In this document: positions 34,294 through 43,768 of the stretch, in pieces
Layout: each line of letters starts with the position of its first letter
How positions within the stretch are numbered: position 1 is the stretch's first letter
NCBI GenBank assembly: GCA_018267285.1
Contig: JAFDYU010000019.1
Span: 1-64,000, forward strand
From: Bacteroidota bacterium
GTDB lineage: Bacteria; Bacteroidota; Bacteroidia; Cytophagales; Cyclobacteriaceae
DNA length: 64,000 bases
Direction: 5' to 3'
Notes under the pieces: generated by a model
Told to the model about the DNA's origin: nothing
The model's input: only the letters and a program-made list of their open reading frames with translations
The model's database searches: none
Translations under genes and position numbers: made by a program

Positions 34294-35754
34294 TTATTCA
34301 ATCATCTTAAAGAACCGGCTCCACCTGATTTTGTTAAAGAAACCCGCGTACTTATCAAGCGAGAGCCAGATGAAAAATCCTTTGCCGAGAACATGGTCTT
34401 CGGGTACAAAACCCCAGTAGCGCGAGTCAAGAGAGTTGTCGCGGTTATCGCCCATCATGAAATAATAATTTTGTTTGAAGGTGTATTGGGTCACCTCTTT
34501 TCCATCGATAATTAACTTGTTGCCTTCAATCTTCACTTCGTTGTTGTGGTCGTAATCGCGAATGGTAGAGCCGTACATGGCCAGCGTTGAATCGTTGATG
34601 GCGATGGTCATGCCTTCTTTCGGAATGGTGAGCGGACCGAAGTTGTCGCCATTCCACGGGGCATATTTTGAGGCCGGGAAAATTCTTGGATCGGCTTCGT
34701 GGTCGGTAGGAAGAAGGGCTATGGATTTGATGTAGGGCAATGCTTTCACTTCTTCTGCTTTCTTGGCCGAAAGCAACATGGTGTACTCCACCTCATCGGG
34801 CGAGGTTCTGCCATACGTTTGAAAATCTTCAGGATCTAACCCCAGCTTGTCAAAGTTTCGTTTGTTTATTTCATCTTTGGATACAACATGGTATCGGTAT
34901 TGCATTTCTTCCGGATTGTTGGCCGGCTGATGGTTTACATAAAGCTGTTTGTCTTTCACTTCAATCACATCTCCCGAAATGCCCACACATCGTTTGATGT
35001 AAGGTGTTTTTAAATCTACCGGATATTTGATCCAGCGGGAGCGGTCGGGTTCTTCCAAATTATTTTCATACATGCCGGGCACGTTGAAAACCACTACATC
35101 GTTTCGTTTTACAGAAGTAAGTCCTGGCAGGCGTGTGGAGGGCAACTGAATCCAATCCAGGTACGAGGGGATATCGGTAAACCAAATTTTTTGATGTGTC
35201 AACGGAATCTGTAACGGTGTGCGGGGTGTTCGGGTGCCGTAATGGAATTTGCTTACAAACAGGAAATCTCCTACCAGCAAAGAATTTTCCATCGATGGAG
35301 TGGGTATGGTGTAGGCTTCCATGATGAGCCACCGGATAAGCGTGGCGGCCACTACGGCAAAAACAATGGCGTCTGTCCATTCTTGTACAATCGTTTTGTG
35401 CCGAACCGGAATTTTATCCAATGTTCCCAGGTATTTAACCTGCGAATCGAAACCCATCATCGGGAGAAAAATAAATCCAAAAAACACTACCGCGCCCTGA
35501 TGAACAAGTTTGTCTTTTCCATAGCAACGGATAAAATCAAAGATCAAAACATAAAGGGCAAAGACATTGATAACCGGAATAAACAGATAAACGATCCACC
35601 AGGTTGGTTTGCCGATCAATTTCATCATGATGAATTGCGCATAAAAAGGTATGAGGGCTTTCCATCCGGGCAGGTCGGCTTTTTCAAACAATTTCCATAT
35701 ACCGATTGTGCCGCCAATGGTAAAGAGTAGGAGGAGAATCAAAAAGATATTCAT
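34294..35754 (-). CDS. lepB: Signal peptidase I with extra N-terminal membrane segments
   Basis: 486 residues, longer than the usual ~320. Three or four membrane helices occupy the first ~110 residues (FLILLLLFTIGGTIGIW, WWIVYLFIPVINVFALYVLIF), ahead of a further helix near 130. The catalytic serine is in TPSMENSLLVGD and the catalytic lysine in SVKRNDVVVF. Box E, GDNRDNSLDSRYWGFVP, is near the C-terminus. A large insert (about 280-390) separates the boxes. It cleaves Sec/Tat signal peptides, including those of the many envelope proteins here. Confidence 0.95.
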   Translation of the reverse strand: MNIFLILLLLFTIGGTIGIWKLFEKADLPGWKALIPFYAQFIMMKLIGKPTWWIVYLFIPVINVFALYVLIFDFIRCYGKDKLVHQGAVVFFGFIFLPMMGFDSQVKYLGTLDKIPVRHKTIVQEWTDAIVFAVVAATLIRWLIMEAYTIPTPSMENSLLVGDFLFVSKFHYGTRTPRTPLQIPLTHQKIWFTDIPSYLDWIQLPSTRLPGLTSVKRNDVVVFNVPGMYENNLEEPDRSRWIKYPVDLKTPYIKRCVGISGDVIEVKDKQLYVNHQPANNPEEMQYRYHVVSKDEINKRNFDKLGLDPEDFQTYGRTSPDEVEYTMLLSAKKAEEVKALPYIKSIALLPTDHEADPRIFPASKYAPWNGDNFGPLTIPKEGMTIAINDSTLAMYGSTIRDYDHNNEVKIEGNKLIIDGKEVTQYTFKQNYYFMMGDNRDNSLDSRYWGFVPEDHVLGKGFFIWLSLDKYAGFFNKIRWSRFFKMIE

Positions 35755-35802
35755 ACAGTCTGTTTAAAAACGGTTGCAAAGAAAGTCAAAATATCGGGGA
35801 AG

Positions 35803-36510
35803 TCAGAATTTTAAAAAATCGTCCATAGTGAAAATGCCTTTTTTGCCGGCAAGCCATTCGGCTACCAGAACAGCACCCATCGCAAAGCCTTCGCGCGAAT
35901 GGGCGGTGTGTTTTATTTCGATGTCGTCTACGGCCGACTTGTAATTTACAGCATGTGTTCCGGGTGCCGGGTCAACTCGAAATGAGTGTATAACGAGCGC
36001 TTCGGGGTTCTGGGTTTCGTTTAAGGCCCAACCCTTTTTTGAACGGTAATTTTTAAGGATGCCCTCGGCCAATGTTATGGCTGTGCCACTCGGTGCATCT
36101 TTTTTTTGAGTGTGGTGAGTTTCGTTAATGCTCACTTCGTAGCCACTTCGGCCATTCATCAGTTTGGATAAATACTCATTCAGTTTAAAAAAAATATTTA
36201 CACCGAGGCTATAATTTGAGGCGTAAAAAAAAGTGCCTTCCTGTTTTCGGCAATGCTCTTCCATTTCATTTTTATGCTCCAGCCATCCGGTGGTGCCGCA
36301 CGCCACCGGTATTTTTTTTGTGAAACAGAATTTCAGGTTTTCCATCACCGCATCGGGTTGAGAAAATTCGATCGCCACATCAGCCGATGAATTGAATTTT
36401 ACCAACTCGTTGTGGTCGTCAACTTTTGCCGCGATGGTGTGGCCGCGTTGTACGGCTATGGCTTCGATGGCCTTCCCCATTTTGCCGTAACCGATGAGTA
36501 GTATTTTCAT
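35803..36510 (-). CDS. dapB: 4-hydroxy-tetrahydrodipicolinate reductase
   Basis: 235 residues. NAD(P)-binding GYGKMGKA is at the N-terminus, ACGTTGW in the middle, and the catalytic signature ETHHTQKKDAPSGTA follows. It catalyses the second committed step toward lysine and diaminopimelate for peptidoglycan. It lies between DUF5683 and lepB in the minus-strand parA-parB-DUF5683-dapB-lepB block common in Bacteroidota. Confidence 0.97.
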   Translation of the reverse strand: MKILLIGYGKMGKAIEAIAVQRGHTIAAKVDDHNELVKFNSSADVAIEFSQPDAVMENLKFCFTKKIPVACGTTGWLEHKNEMEEHCRKQEGTFFYASNYSLGVNIFFKLNEYLSKLMNGRSGYEVSINETHHTQKKDAPSGTAITLAEGILKNYRSKKGWALNETQNPEALVIHSFRVDPAPGTHAVNYKSAVDDIEIKHTAHSREGFAMGAVLVAEWLAGKKGIFTMDDFLKF

Positions 36511-36525
36511 TTGGAATAGTATGCT

Positions 36526-37107
36526 TTAAAATCTGAACGTGAGCCCTGTGCCGATGCCGCAGAAAGGGCTGTATGTAGGTTCGATGCGCACGTGCAGTTT
36601 GGGGTTGATGTCAAATTCTTTTAAGTGGGCATCGACATGGGCATCGACCACCTGCAAAATGTACATGAAGCCGGTGAGGATCATAAAATAATCGCGGTTG
36701 CGCCTTGTTTGATCAACAATCTTTCGAAGTTGATCGGTTGTAAAACCACTTTGTGGGTTAGCTCCTGCGGTGGGGTGGTTGATGTTGTAAAAAAGCTGCT
36801 GTGTGTATTTTGCTTCGCCATCGTTGTAAAATTTCACAACGGCAACCATGCCCAGTATCCCACCGTAAACAAAGGGCACTTTCCAGTATTTTTTATTGTA
36901 CACCTGACCTGCACCCGGCAAAATGGCTGAGTAAAAAAGAGCTTTGCGCGGATTGAAGCGTGCCACATACGCCTCGATGTTTACCATTTTTCCGTTTTTC
37001 AGGCGAACGGAATCGGTTGAGATTTTGACGGTATCTTTTTTTAACTCTTGTGCGTTGGCTGCAAAACAAGTGATCAAACAAATTGCAGCTAAACCACGGG
37101 TGTACAT
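36526..37107 (-). CDS. DUF5683-domain membrane protein
   Basis: 193 residues with a signal peptide (MYTRGLAAICLITCFAANAQ) and a hallmark hydrophobic segment KALFYSAILPGAGQVYNKKYWKVP followed by a second hydrophobic stretch (FVYGGILGMVAVVKFY). The DUF5683 family is a conserved Bacteroidota partner of parAB with no known function. It starts 1 base after the parB stop, so it is probably co-transcribed with parAB. Confidence 0.88.
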   Translation of the reverse strand: MYTRGLAAICLITCFAANAQELKKDTVKISTDSVRLKNGKMVNIEAYVARFNPRKALFYSAILPGAGQVYNKKYWKVPFVYGGILGMVAVVKFYNDGEAKYTQQLFYNINHPTAGANPQSGFTTDQLRKIVDQTRRNRDYFMILTGFMYILQVVDAHVDAHLKEFDINPKLHVRIEPTYSPFCGIGTGLTFRF

Positions 37108-37108
37108 A

Positions 37109-38002
37109 TCAAAGTTTTAAAATATCCAAAATACGATTCAGGTCCTCAACCGACAAAAACGGAATGCGAATATCGCCTTTTTTGCCGTCACTCTTCACAG
37201 TAACTTTCGTGCCAAAGTGTGAAGAAAGACGCGACTGAAGCTGATGTACTTCTTTGGATGCGCCAGCAGGCTTGGTTTCGATTTTGTTTTTAGAGCCCTC
37301 GGCCAATTCGCGCGCCAGCGATTCTACCGCCCGAACCGAAAGGTCTTCGGAAATTGTTTTTTTGAAAATAAATAATTGAGACTCGGGGTTTTCTACATTG
37401 ATGATGGCCCGCGCGTGGCCCATCGAAAGCCTATTGTCGCGCAGTGCAATTTGAATGTCGGGCGGAAGCTTCAACAACCGCAAATAGTTTGTTACTGTGG
37501 TTCGGTTTTTGCCTACGCGCTCGCCAAGTTCTTCTTGCTTGAGGTTGCATTCGGAAATCAGGCGCTGGTAGCTCAGCGAAATTTCGATCGGGTTTAAATT
37601 TTCACGTTGTATGTTTTCGATCAGCGCCATCTCCAACATCTGCTGGTCGTTGGCTGTGCGCACATAAGCCGGCAATGTTTTCAGTCCGGCAAGTTTCGAT
37701 GCCTGAAAACGTCTTTCCCCTGAAATTAATTGGTACTGATTATGAGAAAGTTTTCTAACCGTGATGGGCTGAATGATGCCGTGTACTTTGATGGACTCGG
37801 CCAACTCATTCAACGCCTCCTGGTCGAAATGGGTGCGAGGCTGAAACGGATTGGTTTCAACCTCATTAACGGATATTTCATTTAAGTTGCTGGCGGGTGC
37901 ACCCAACGATGGTGCCACTACTTCCACTTCCGATTTCTCTCCTTCGGAGTCGCTGAGCAGTGCGCTCAACCCACGACCCAATGCTTTTTTCTTGGTGCTC
38001 AT
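37109..38002 (-). CDS. parB: Chromosome-partitioning protein ParB
   Basis: 297 residues. The CTPase/N-terminal domain has NPFQPRTHFD and GERRFQASKLAG, the central HTH has LKQEELGERVGKNRTTVTNYLRLLKLP, and the C-terminal dimer domain follows a linker. ParB loads on parS sites and spreads to direct origin segregation. It overlaps parA by 4 bases (ATGA). No full parS site is seen in the window. Confidence 0.97.
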   Translation of the reverse strand: MSTKKKALGRGLSALLSDSEGEKSEVEVVAPSLGAPASNLNEISVNEVETNPFQPRTHFDQEALNELAESIKVHGIIQPITVRKLSHNQYQLISGERRFQASKLAGLKTLPAYVRTANDQQMLEMALIENIQRENLNPIEISLSYQRLISECNLKQEELGERVGKNRTTVTNYLRLLKLPPDIQIALRDNRLSMGHARAIINVENPESQLFIFKKTISEDLSVRAVESLARELAEGSKNKIETKPAGASKEVHQLQSRLSSHFGTKVTVKSDGKKGDIRIPFLSVEDLNRILDILKL

Positions 38003-38772
38003 TTGTGCATTCCGTTTTTGTTCAACACTTCGTGTGCCAGGTTTAGGTAACTGATGGCTCCCTTGCTTTCGGCATCGTGCACAATCACCGGCAGACCAAA
38101 ACTTGGCGACTCACTCAATTTTACGTTTCGGGGTATAATGGTTTTGAAGGCAATGTTTTTGAAATGAGTCCGTACTTCTTCCACCACCTGGTTGCCGAGC
38201 GAAGTGCGGGCATCGTAAAGCGTTAATAATATCCCCTCGATTTCCAGCTTTGGATTTAAACGTGTTTGAATGATCTTGATGGTGTTGAGCAATTTACCGA
38301 GACCTTCCAAAGCAAAATATTCGCATTGTACCGGGATAATAACAGAATCTGCTGCGGTTAACGAATTGATGGTGATCAGCCCAAGCGATGGCGAACAGTC
38401 GATCAAAATAAAATCGTATTGGTCTTTTATTTTGGCCAACGCGTTGCGCATTTTTTCTTCGCGGTGTTCAATGCTCACCATTTCTACTTCGGCACCTACC
38501 AAATCAATGTGCGAGGGGAGCACATCGAGGTACTTCAATTCATTTTTAATAATGGCCTCGGAGGCGGTCACACCGTCCACCATACATTCGTAAATGCTTT
38601 TCTTAATGTCTTTGGGGTTCATACCCAAGCCCGAAGTGGAGTTGGCCTGTGGGTCGGCATCGACCAACAGCGTTTTGTACTCCAGCACAGCGAGGCTCGC
38701 GGCCAGATTGATAGCCGATGTTGTTTTTCCAACTCCGCCTTTTTGATTTGCTATCGCGATGATTTTGCCCAT
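37999..38772 (-). CDS. parA: Chromosome-partitioning ATPase ParA
   Basis: 257 residues. The deviant Walker A motif is KGGVGKTTSAINLA at residue 11; VDADPQANSTSGLG and DCSPSLGLITINSL (Walker B) follow. It is the chromosomal (short, Soj-type) form without an N-terminal HTH. It works with ParB to separate replication origins. The 232-base upstream gap to yidC holds a -7-like site and possible ParB half-sites. Confidence 0.97.
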   Translation of the reverse strand: MGKIIAIANQKGGVGKTTSAINLAASLAVLEYKTLLVDADPQANSTSGLGMNPKDIKKSIYECMVDGVTASEAIIKNELKYLDVLPSHIDLVGAEVEMVSIEHREEKMRNALAKIKDQYDFILIDCSPSLGLITINSLTAADSVIIPVQCEYFALEGLGKLLNTIKIIQTRLNPKLEIEGILLTLYDARTSLGNQVVEEVRTHFKNIAFKTIIPRNVKLSESPSFGLPVIVHDAESKGAISYLNLAHEVLNKNGMHK

Positions 38773-38878
38773 GAATTTAATTTGATGATTAGCTAATTTG
38801 AAGATTTGAAAATGTTATCAGGCAATTGAAACTTCGTTTTGTCAATAATCGATTTTCAAATTTTTAAAATTAGAGTGG

Positions 38879-38886
38879 CAAAGATA
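38879..38886 (-). promoter_or_regulatory. Putative -7 element upstream of parA (TATCTTTG)
   Basis: It reads TATCTTTG on the minus strand, about 106 bases before the parA start, leaving a long 5' leader. No TTG lies at the expected spacing. Confidence 0.45.
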
Positions 38887-38901
38887 AGGTTATTCAACCC
38901 G

Positions 38902-38933
38902 CGTGGAACATCCGTGAAACAATGTTATCCACT
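38902..38933 (+). promoter_or_regulatory. Possible ParB half-sites and DnaA-box-like sequence
   Basis: CGTGGAACA (38902-38910) and CGTGAAACA (38913-38921) are tandem copies of one half of the bacterial parS palindrome, which ends CGTGAAACA. TTATCCACT (38925-38933) matches 8 of 9 bases of the E. coli-type DnaA box TTATCCACA. They lie upstream of the parA promoter candidate. This could be ParB autoregulation or chance; the full palindrome is absent. Confidence 0.35.
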
Positions 38934-39004
38934 TATGCTCAACAGAGCATGCACAAAGGATTGTTAATATAAATGATTAATTGTGTATGGCGGATTTCAC
39001 TTAA

Positions 39005-40789
39005 TCATTTCTTTCCCTTCTTCCTCGCTTCCTCGCTGGCTTTCATGGCGTCTTCAAGCTTTGCCATGAATTTGGATTTTTTGCTCTGGCCGAGGGCTGC
39101 TTTCTTCCGGTTTTCGTCCATGATGGATTTGATCTTGTCTTCGTCCACAAAACGTTTGATCACCGCTTGCTGTGCAAAGGTGATTAGGTTGGAAACAAAA
39201 TAATAAAAACTTAAGCCGGCTGAGAAAGAATTGAGTACAAACAAAAAGATAAGCGGCATGATGTAGCTCATCGACTTCATTGGGCCTTGCACGGAGGTAA
39301 GCTGGTTGTTTTGCCATGTGTAAATAATCTGCGAGGCCGTCATTAGCAACACAAAAAGGCCAACGTGGTTTCCGTAACCAAACGGAATAGAGAACGGCAG
39401 CGTGGCGATCGAATCCCAGGTAGACAAATCTTCGGCCCACAAAAACGGCTGTTGGCGCAAGTCAATCGAATTGGGGAACAAGTAAAACATCGAAAACAAT
39501 ATCGGCATTTGTAACAGCAGGGGGATGCAGCCTGCAAAAGGGTTTACACCTGCTTGCTGGTAGAGCTTCATCTGATCTTGCTGTGCTTGCGTCATGTTGT
39601 CGCCATTTTTTTCTTTGATGGCATCCAGCTCGGGTTTAAGCAAACGCATTTTTGCCATGCCTTTGTAGGAAGTATAGGTAAGCGGCATCAGCAACATCTT
39701 CATAAAGAAAACGAGCAGCAAAATGATCAAGCCGTAGTTGCCGATGAACGTTTGTAAAAAATCGAACACGGGCATCAACAAAAATTTGTTCACCCAAATT
39801 ACGGGCGGCCAGCCGAGGTACATATTGCGCGAAAAGCCTTCGGTTACCTCTTTGGTGATTCTGTAATCGTTGGGTCCAAAATAATACGAGAAGGATGCGC
39901 TGTTATCAACGATGGCGTTGACCGGTATGGTAAGGTTTACGTCAGCTTTCTTTACGTACGATGAATCTTTCGCATCTACTGAAATAGACAATTCGGCAGT
40001 ATTGAATTTTTCACGGGCAAAGAAGGCACTGAGAAAGAATTTCTGTTTGATGGAAATCCATTTTAGATCGTTTACCGTCTTCGAATCGGCAGAAGATTCC
40101 GAAAGCCCATCGAACGATTCTTCGGTAGTGTAATAGTTGACAGTGGTTCTGTTGCGGCTGTCGTTGAGATCTTTTTCCTGAAGTGCAATGAAATCGCTCC
40201 AATAAAAGTTGATGGCTTTTCCCGTTAGTGCTATTCCCTTCGATTCGATCCGGTAACCAATGTTGTAGCCTTTCGAAGGGATTGTGTAAATGTGTTTAAA
40301 GTAGGCGGTTTCAGAAACTTTTGCAGTGAAAACGATTTGCGTGGAATCTCCTTGACGGATGGTTTCTGTTTGATAATACAGTTGATACAAATCGATTAGC
40401 CGGCCTTCGTATGTTGCTGTTAGTGCAAATTTGTTGTTGCCGTCTTTAGCCAAATACAAAGGAGCTTGGCCGTGGGTCTTGAATTTTTTTAAGTTTACTT
40501 CACTTAACGTTGCGTTATTGCTGAAGGTCAGCTTCAAAACATCGTTTTCGATATTTGTAAATTCTTCTTTACCGTTTACAAAGGCCGACAGGTTTCCGTA
40601 TTGTTTGGTTAAGCTGCTGTCCACCGCTGCCTTTAACACCACACGTTTTACGGTGTCGTATTTTTCTTGACTCGTTGAGTCTTGTTTAGCGAGCGGTTGC
40701 GGAGGCGTGGGGGAGGCTGAGAAAAAATAAAAGTAGCCCATCAATAAAACGGCAATCAAGGTGAGCCCAATGGCGGAATTCTTATCCAT
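39005..40789 (-). CDS. yidC: Membrane protein insertase YidC
   Basis: 594 residues. An N-terminal membrane anchor (SAIGLTLIAVLLMGYFYFF) is followed by a large periplasmic beta domain (about 50-340), then the conserved five-helix insertase core (about 350-560) with LLVFFMKMLLMPLTYTSY and NPFAGCIPLLLQMPILFSMF. The basic C-terminal tail (KKAALGQSKKSKFMAKLE) binds ribosomes. It inserts inner-membrane proteins alone or with Sec. Confidence 0.97.
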   Translation of the reverse strand: MDKNSAIGLTLIAVLLMGYFYFFSASPTPPQPLAKQDSTSQEKYDTVKRVVLKAAVDSSLTKQYGNLSAFVNGKEEFTNIENDVLKLTFSNNATLSEVNLKKFKTHGQAPLYLAKDGNNKFALTATYEGRLIDLYQLYYQTETIRQGDSTQIVFTAKVSETAYFKHIYTIPSKGYNIGYRIESKGIALTGKAINFYWSDFIALQEKDLNDSRNRTTVNYYTTEESFDGLSESSADSKTVNDLKWISIKQKFFLSAFFAREKFNTAELSISVDAKDSSYVKKADVNLTIPVNAIVDNSASFSYYFGPNDYRITKEVTEGFSRNMYLGWPPVIWVNKFLLMPVFDFLQTFIGNYGLIILLLVFFMKMLLMPLTYTSYKGMAKMRLLKPELDAIKEKNGDNMTQAQQDQMKLYQQAGVNPFAGCIPLLLQMPILFSMFYLFPNSIDLRQQPFLWAEDLSTWDSIATLPFSIPFGYGNHVGLFVLLMTASQIIYTWQNNQLTSVQGPMKSMSYIMPLIFLFVLNSFSAGLSFYYFVSNLITFAQQAVIKRFVDEDKIKSIMDENRKKAALGQSKKSKFMAKLEDAMKASEEARKKGKK

Positions 40790-40841
40790 TCAATTTTTGA
40801 TTTGATAATTCTACAATACTGATTAACGACTAACTAACCGA

Positions 40842-40938
40842 TGTCTCGCAAACTTTTCAACTTGTTGTCGGGTTTCGGCAAGCTCTCCGAAGGAGTCCAT
40901 TGGACAACCTGACAACTAAAATAAAAGGTTGCGAGATA
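40842..40938. repeat. Large imperfect inverted repeat between pyrG and yidC
   Basis: TCTCGCAA.CTTTT...GTTGTC.GGTT (from 40842) pairs with its mirror in 40902-40938; I count 25 of 33 matching positions between one arm and the reverse complement of the other. The inner loop holds a second small hairpin, CTCC-GAA-GGAG (40885-40895). It fills most of the 152-base gap and would form a branched RNA stem in transcripts of either strand. No T-run follows, so it is not a plain terminator. Confidence 0.7.
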
Positions 40939-40941
40939 TCA

Positions 40942-42561
40942 CTAACTAATAACTACTTTCTTATGTTCCATGGCCGCAGCCACAAATTTTACAAACAACG
41001 GATGCGGGTTAAGCACTGTACTTCTCAGTTCGGGATGATATTGTACGCCAATGAACCACGGGTGATCTTTTAGTTCAACCACCTCTACCAAACCGGAGTC
41101 GGGGTTGGTGCCCACGGCTTTCAGTCCGGCTTCTTCTATTTGTTCGAGGTATTTGTTGTTAAACTCATAACGATGCCGATGGCGCTCGTGAATCAGCGTA
41201 TCGCCATAAACATGTTGTGCCTTCGATCCCTTCTTCAATTTGCACGCATACGCACCAAGACGCATGGTGCCGCCTTTTGTTGTAATTTTTTTCTGCTCCT
41301 CCATCAAATCGATGATCGGGTGCTTTGCTTTAGGGTTGAGCTCCGTGGTGCTGGCTTCCAATTTCAATACGTGACGTGCAAACTCTACCACAGCGCATTG
41401 CATACCGAGGCAAATGCCGAGAAAGGGGATTTTGTTCTCGCGTACAAACCGTACCGCTTCAATTTTTCCTTCCAGGCCACGTTCGCCAAAACCGGGTGCA
41501 ACCAAAACACCGTCCAAACTGCCGAGCACTTCGGCAACGGACTCTTTATTGATATCTTCCGATGAAATCCACTTTACATTTACTTTACAATCGTTTTGAG
41601 AGCCGGCATGAATAAAGGCTTCGGCAATCGATTTGTACGCATCGGGCAGCGACACGTATTTTCCAACCAACCCGATGTTGACTTCGTTCAATGGGTTTTT
41701 AAGTTTGCCCAAGAAGGCTTTCCACTGCTCCAGTTCGGGTTCGTGCTTAGAGGTCATCTTCAATTTTGAGAGCACCCGTTCATCGAGCTTTTCTTTTTTC
41801 ATCAACAGCGGCACATCGTAAATGGTATCGGCATCGATGGCTTCAATTACCGAGTTTACGTTTACGTTACAAAAGAGTGCCAGTTTTTTTCGGATATCCA
41901 TCGATAACGGAAGCTCTGTGCGGCACACCAAAATATCGGGTTGGATACCGTACGAAAGCAATTCTTTTACCGAGTGTTGCGTGGGCTTGGTCTTTAGTTC
42001 TTTGGCCGCTTTTAAATAAGGAATGAGTGTGAGGTGAATCACCATAGAATTATTCGCCCCCAAGTCCCAGCGCACTTGCCGCACGGCTTCTACAAAAGGC
42101 AGCGACTCAATGTCGCCCACGGAACCTCCGATTTCAGTAATGATGAAATCGTATTGGCCGGTTTCGCCAAGCAGAAAAATATTGCGTTTGATTTCATCGG
42201 TGATGTGCGGCACCACTTGCACCGTTTTGCCGAGGTATTCGCCATGCCTTTCTTTGGTGATCACGTTGTTGTAGATACGCCCGGTGGTAACATTGTTGGC
42301 TTGGCTGGTGCGCACGTTTAAGAAGCGCTCGTAGTGGCCCAGGTCCAGGTCGGTTTCTGCGCCATCATCGGTTACGTAACATTCGCCATGTTCGTACGGG
42401 TTGAGTGTGCCCGGATCGATGTTGATATACGGGTCAAACTTTTGAATGGTGACGCTGAAACCTCTGGCTTGAAGCAATTTGCCAAGCGAAGCAGAGATAA
42501 TTCCCTTGCCAAGCGAAGAGGTAACACCACCGGTAACGAAGATATATTTAGAAGAAGACAT
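40942..42561 (-). CDS. pyrG: CTP synthase
   Basis: 539 residues. The N-terminal synthetase domain has [17 protein letters not shown] and [17 protein letters not shown]. The C-terminal class I glutamine amidotransferase domain has the nucleophile loop [10 protein letters not shown] and GVQYHPE. It makes CTP from UTP and glutamine. It precedes yidC in the same direction, with the inverted repeat between them. Confidence 0.98.
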   Translation of the reverse strand: MSSSKYIFVTGGVTSSLGKGIISASLGKLLQARGFSVTIQKFDPYINIDPGTLNPYEHGECYVTDDGAETDLDLGHYERFLNVRTSQANNVTTGRIYNNVITKERHGEYLGKTVQVVPHITDEIKRNIFLLGETGQYDFIITEIGGSVGDIESLPFVEAVRQVRWDLGANNSMVIHLTLIPYLKAAKELKTKPTQHSVKELLSYGIQPDILVCRTELPLSMDIRKKLALFCNVNVNSVIEAIDADTIYDVPLLMKKEKLDERVLSKLKMTSKHEPELEQWKAFLGKLKNPLNEVNIGLVGKYVSLPDAYKSIAEAFIHAGSQNDCKVNVKWISSEDINKESVAEVLGSLDGVLVAPGFGERGLEGKIEAVRFVRENKIPFLGICLGMQCAVVEFARHVLKLEASTTELNPKAKHPIIDLMEEQKKITTKGGTMRLGAYACKLKKGSKAQHVYGDTLIHERHRHRYEFNNKYLEQIEEAGLKAVGTNPDSGLVEVVELKDHPWFIGVQYHPELRSTVLNPHPLFVKFVAAAMEHKKVVIS

Positions 42562-42584
42562 GATACGCCAAAAAAATATGGCCG

Positions 42585-42592
42585 CAAAGGTA
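42585..42592 (-). promoter_or_regulatory. Putative -7 element for pyrG (TACCTTTG)
   Basis: It reads TACCTTTG on the minus strand, 23 bases before the pyrG ATG at 42561. No TTG was found at the usual distance. Confidence 0.5.
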
Positions 42593-42720
42593 GCGTATCT
42601 TCGCTATTCGGATGCTTGTTGCTGTCAATTATTTCAGAAAAAAATAAACTTCATCTTTCTACTTTTGAAATGAACAACGCTTTGCATCTGTCTCGGAAAG
42701 CTCAATTCTGAAAAATCTTT

Positions 42721-42728
42721 TAATTTTG
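42721..42728 (+). promoter_or_regulatory. Putative -7 element for accA (TAATTTTG)
   Basis: It matches TAnnTTTG and lies 24 bases before ATG 42753. This supports 42753 over an in-frame ATG at 42726, which would sit inside the element. Confidence 0.5.
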
Positions 42729-42752
42729 CTCCCTTATCAATCAAATCAAGAA

Positions 42753-43703
42753 ATGAATTTGCTCGATTTTGAAAAGCCGATTGCAGAACTGGAGTCGAAA
42801 CTGGGAGACATGAAGCAACTGGCAGACGGCAGCGATAAAGCCGTGAACAATGCGATCCTCGCCCTCGAGAAAAAAATCATTGAATTGAAAAAAGAAACTT
42901 TCGAAAACCTTACCGGCTGGCAACGCGTGCAGCTCTCGCGCCATCCCGATCGCCCCTATACGTTAGATTATATCTATGAAATCACCACGGACTTTATCGA
43001 ATTGTTTGGCGACAGAAATGTGGCCGATGACAAAGCGATGGTGGGCGGGTTTGGTTCGATTGAGGGGCAATCGTTTATGCTCATTGGGCAGCAGAAGGGC
43101 AGAAATACCAAACAGCGCCAAATGCGAAACTTTGGAATGGCTAATCCCGAAGGCTACCGTAAGGCACTGCGCTTGATGAAACTTGCCGAGAAGTTTAATA
43201 AGCCCATCGTTACCTTCATCGATACACCGGGTGCATTTCCAGGGCTTGAAGCCGAAGAGCGCGGACAAGGCGAAGCAATTGCCCGCAACCTGAAAGAAAT
43301 GTTCATGCTCAAAGTGCCAGTAATTTGTATCATCATTGGCGAAGGTGCTTCGGGTGGTGCGTTGGGTATTGCCATTGGCGATCGCGTGCTGATGCTTGAG
43401 AACTCTTGGTATTCTGTTATTTCACCCGAAAACTGCTCGGCCATTTTGTGGCGCAGTTGGGATTTTAAAGAACAGGCGGCCGAACTTTTGAAACTCTCCT
43501 CCAAGGATATGCACTCCCTTAAATTGATTGATGGTGTTGTTAAAGAACCCCTCGGAGGTGCGCATACCGATGTGAAAGCCATGGCCGATGCCGTGAAAAA
43601 AACCATCCTGGATCATTTCAAAGAACTCCATAAACTTTCTGCAGAAGAACGCATTAGCCAGCGCATCGATAAATTTTGCGCTATGGGCGTAGTGAAAGAA
43701 TGA
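42753..43703 (+). CDS. accA: Acetyl-CoA carboxylase carboxyltransferase subunit alpha
   Basis: 316 residues from ATG 42753 ([17 protein letters not shown], the usual AccA start). Core motifs are [45 protein letters not shown] and [12 protein letters not shown]. With AccD it transfers carboxyl from carboxybiotin to acetyl-CoA, the first step of fatty-acid synthesis; birA at 54885 would charge the biotin carrier. It appears monocistronic. Confidence 0.98.
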   Translation: MNLLDFEKPIAELESKLGDMKQLADGSDKAVNNAILALEKKIIELKKETFENLTGWQRVQLSRHPDRPYTLDYIYEITTDFIELFGDRNVADDKAMVGGFGSIEGQSFMLIGQQKGRNTKQRQMRNFGMANPEGYRKALRLMKLAEKFNKPIVTFIDTPGAFPGLEAEERGQGEAIARNLKEMFMLKVPVICIIIGEGASGGALGIAIGDRVLMLENSWYSVISPENCSAILWRSWDFKEQAAELLKLSSKDMHSLKLIDGVVKEPLGGAHTDVKAMADAVKKTILDHFKELHKLSAEERISQRIDKFCAMGVVKE

Positions 43704-43721
43704 TTGCAGGTAACACCATTT

Positions 43722-43759
43722 CAGATTACGGATTATCTGTAATTTGCAATGGTAATCTG
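43722..43759 (+). repeat. Short palindromic/direct repeat cluster
   Basis: CAGATTAC (43722-43729) and GTAATCTG (43752-43759) form a perfect 8-base inverted repeat with a 22-base loop. ATCTGTAATTTG is also followed by the near copy ATCTGTAAATTG. It lies in the 65-base gap between accA and the MBL-fold gene; no T-run follows. Confidence 0.5.
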
Positions 43760-43768
43760 TAAATTGAA

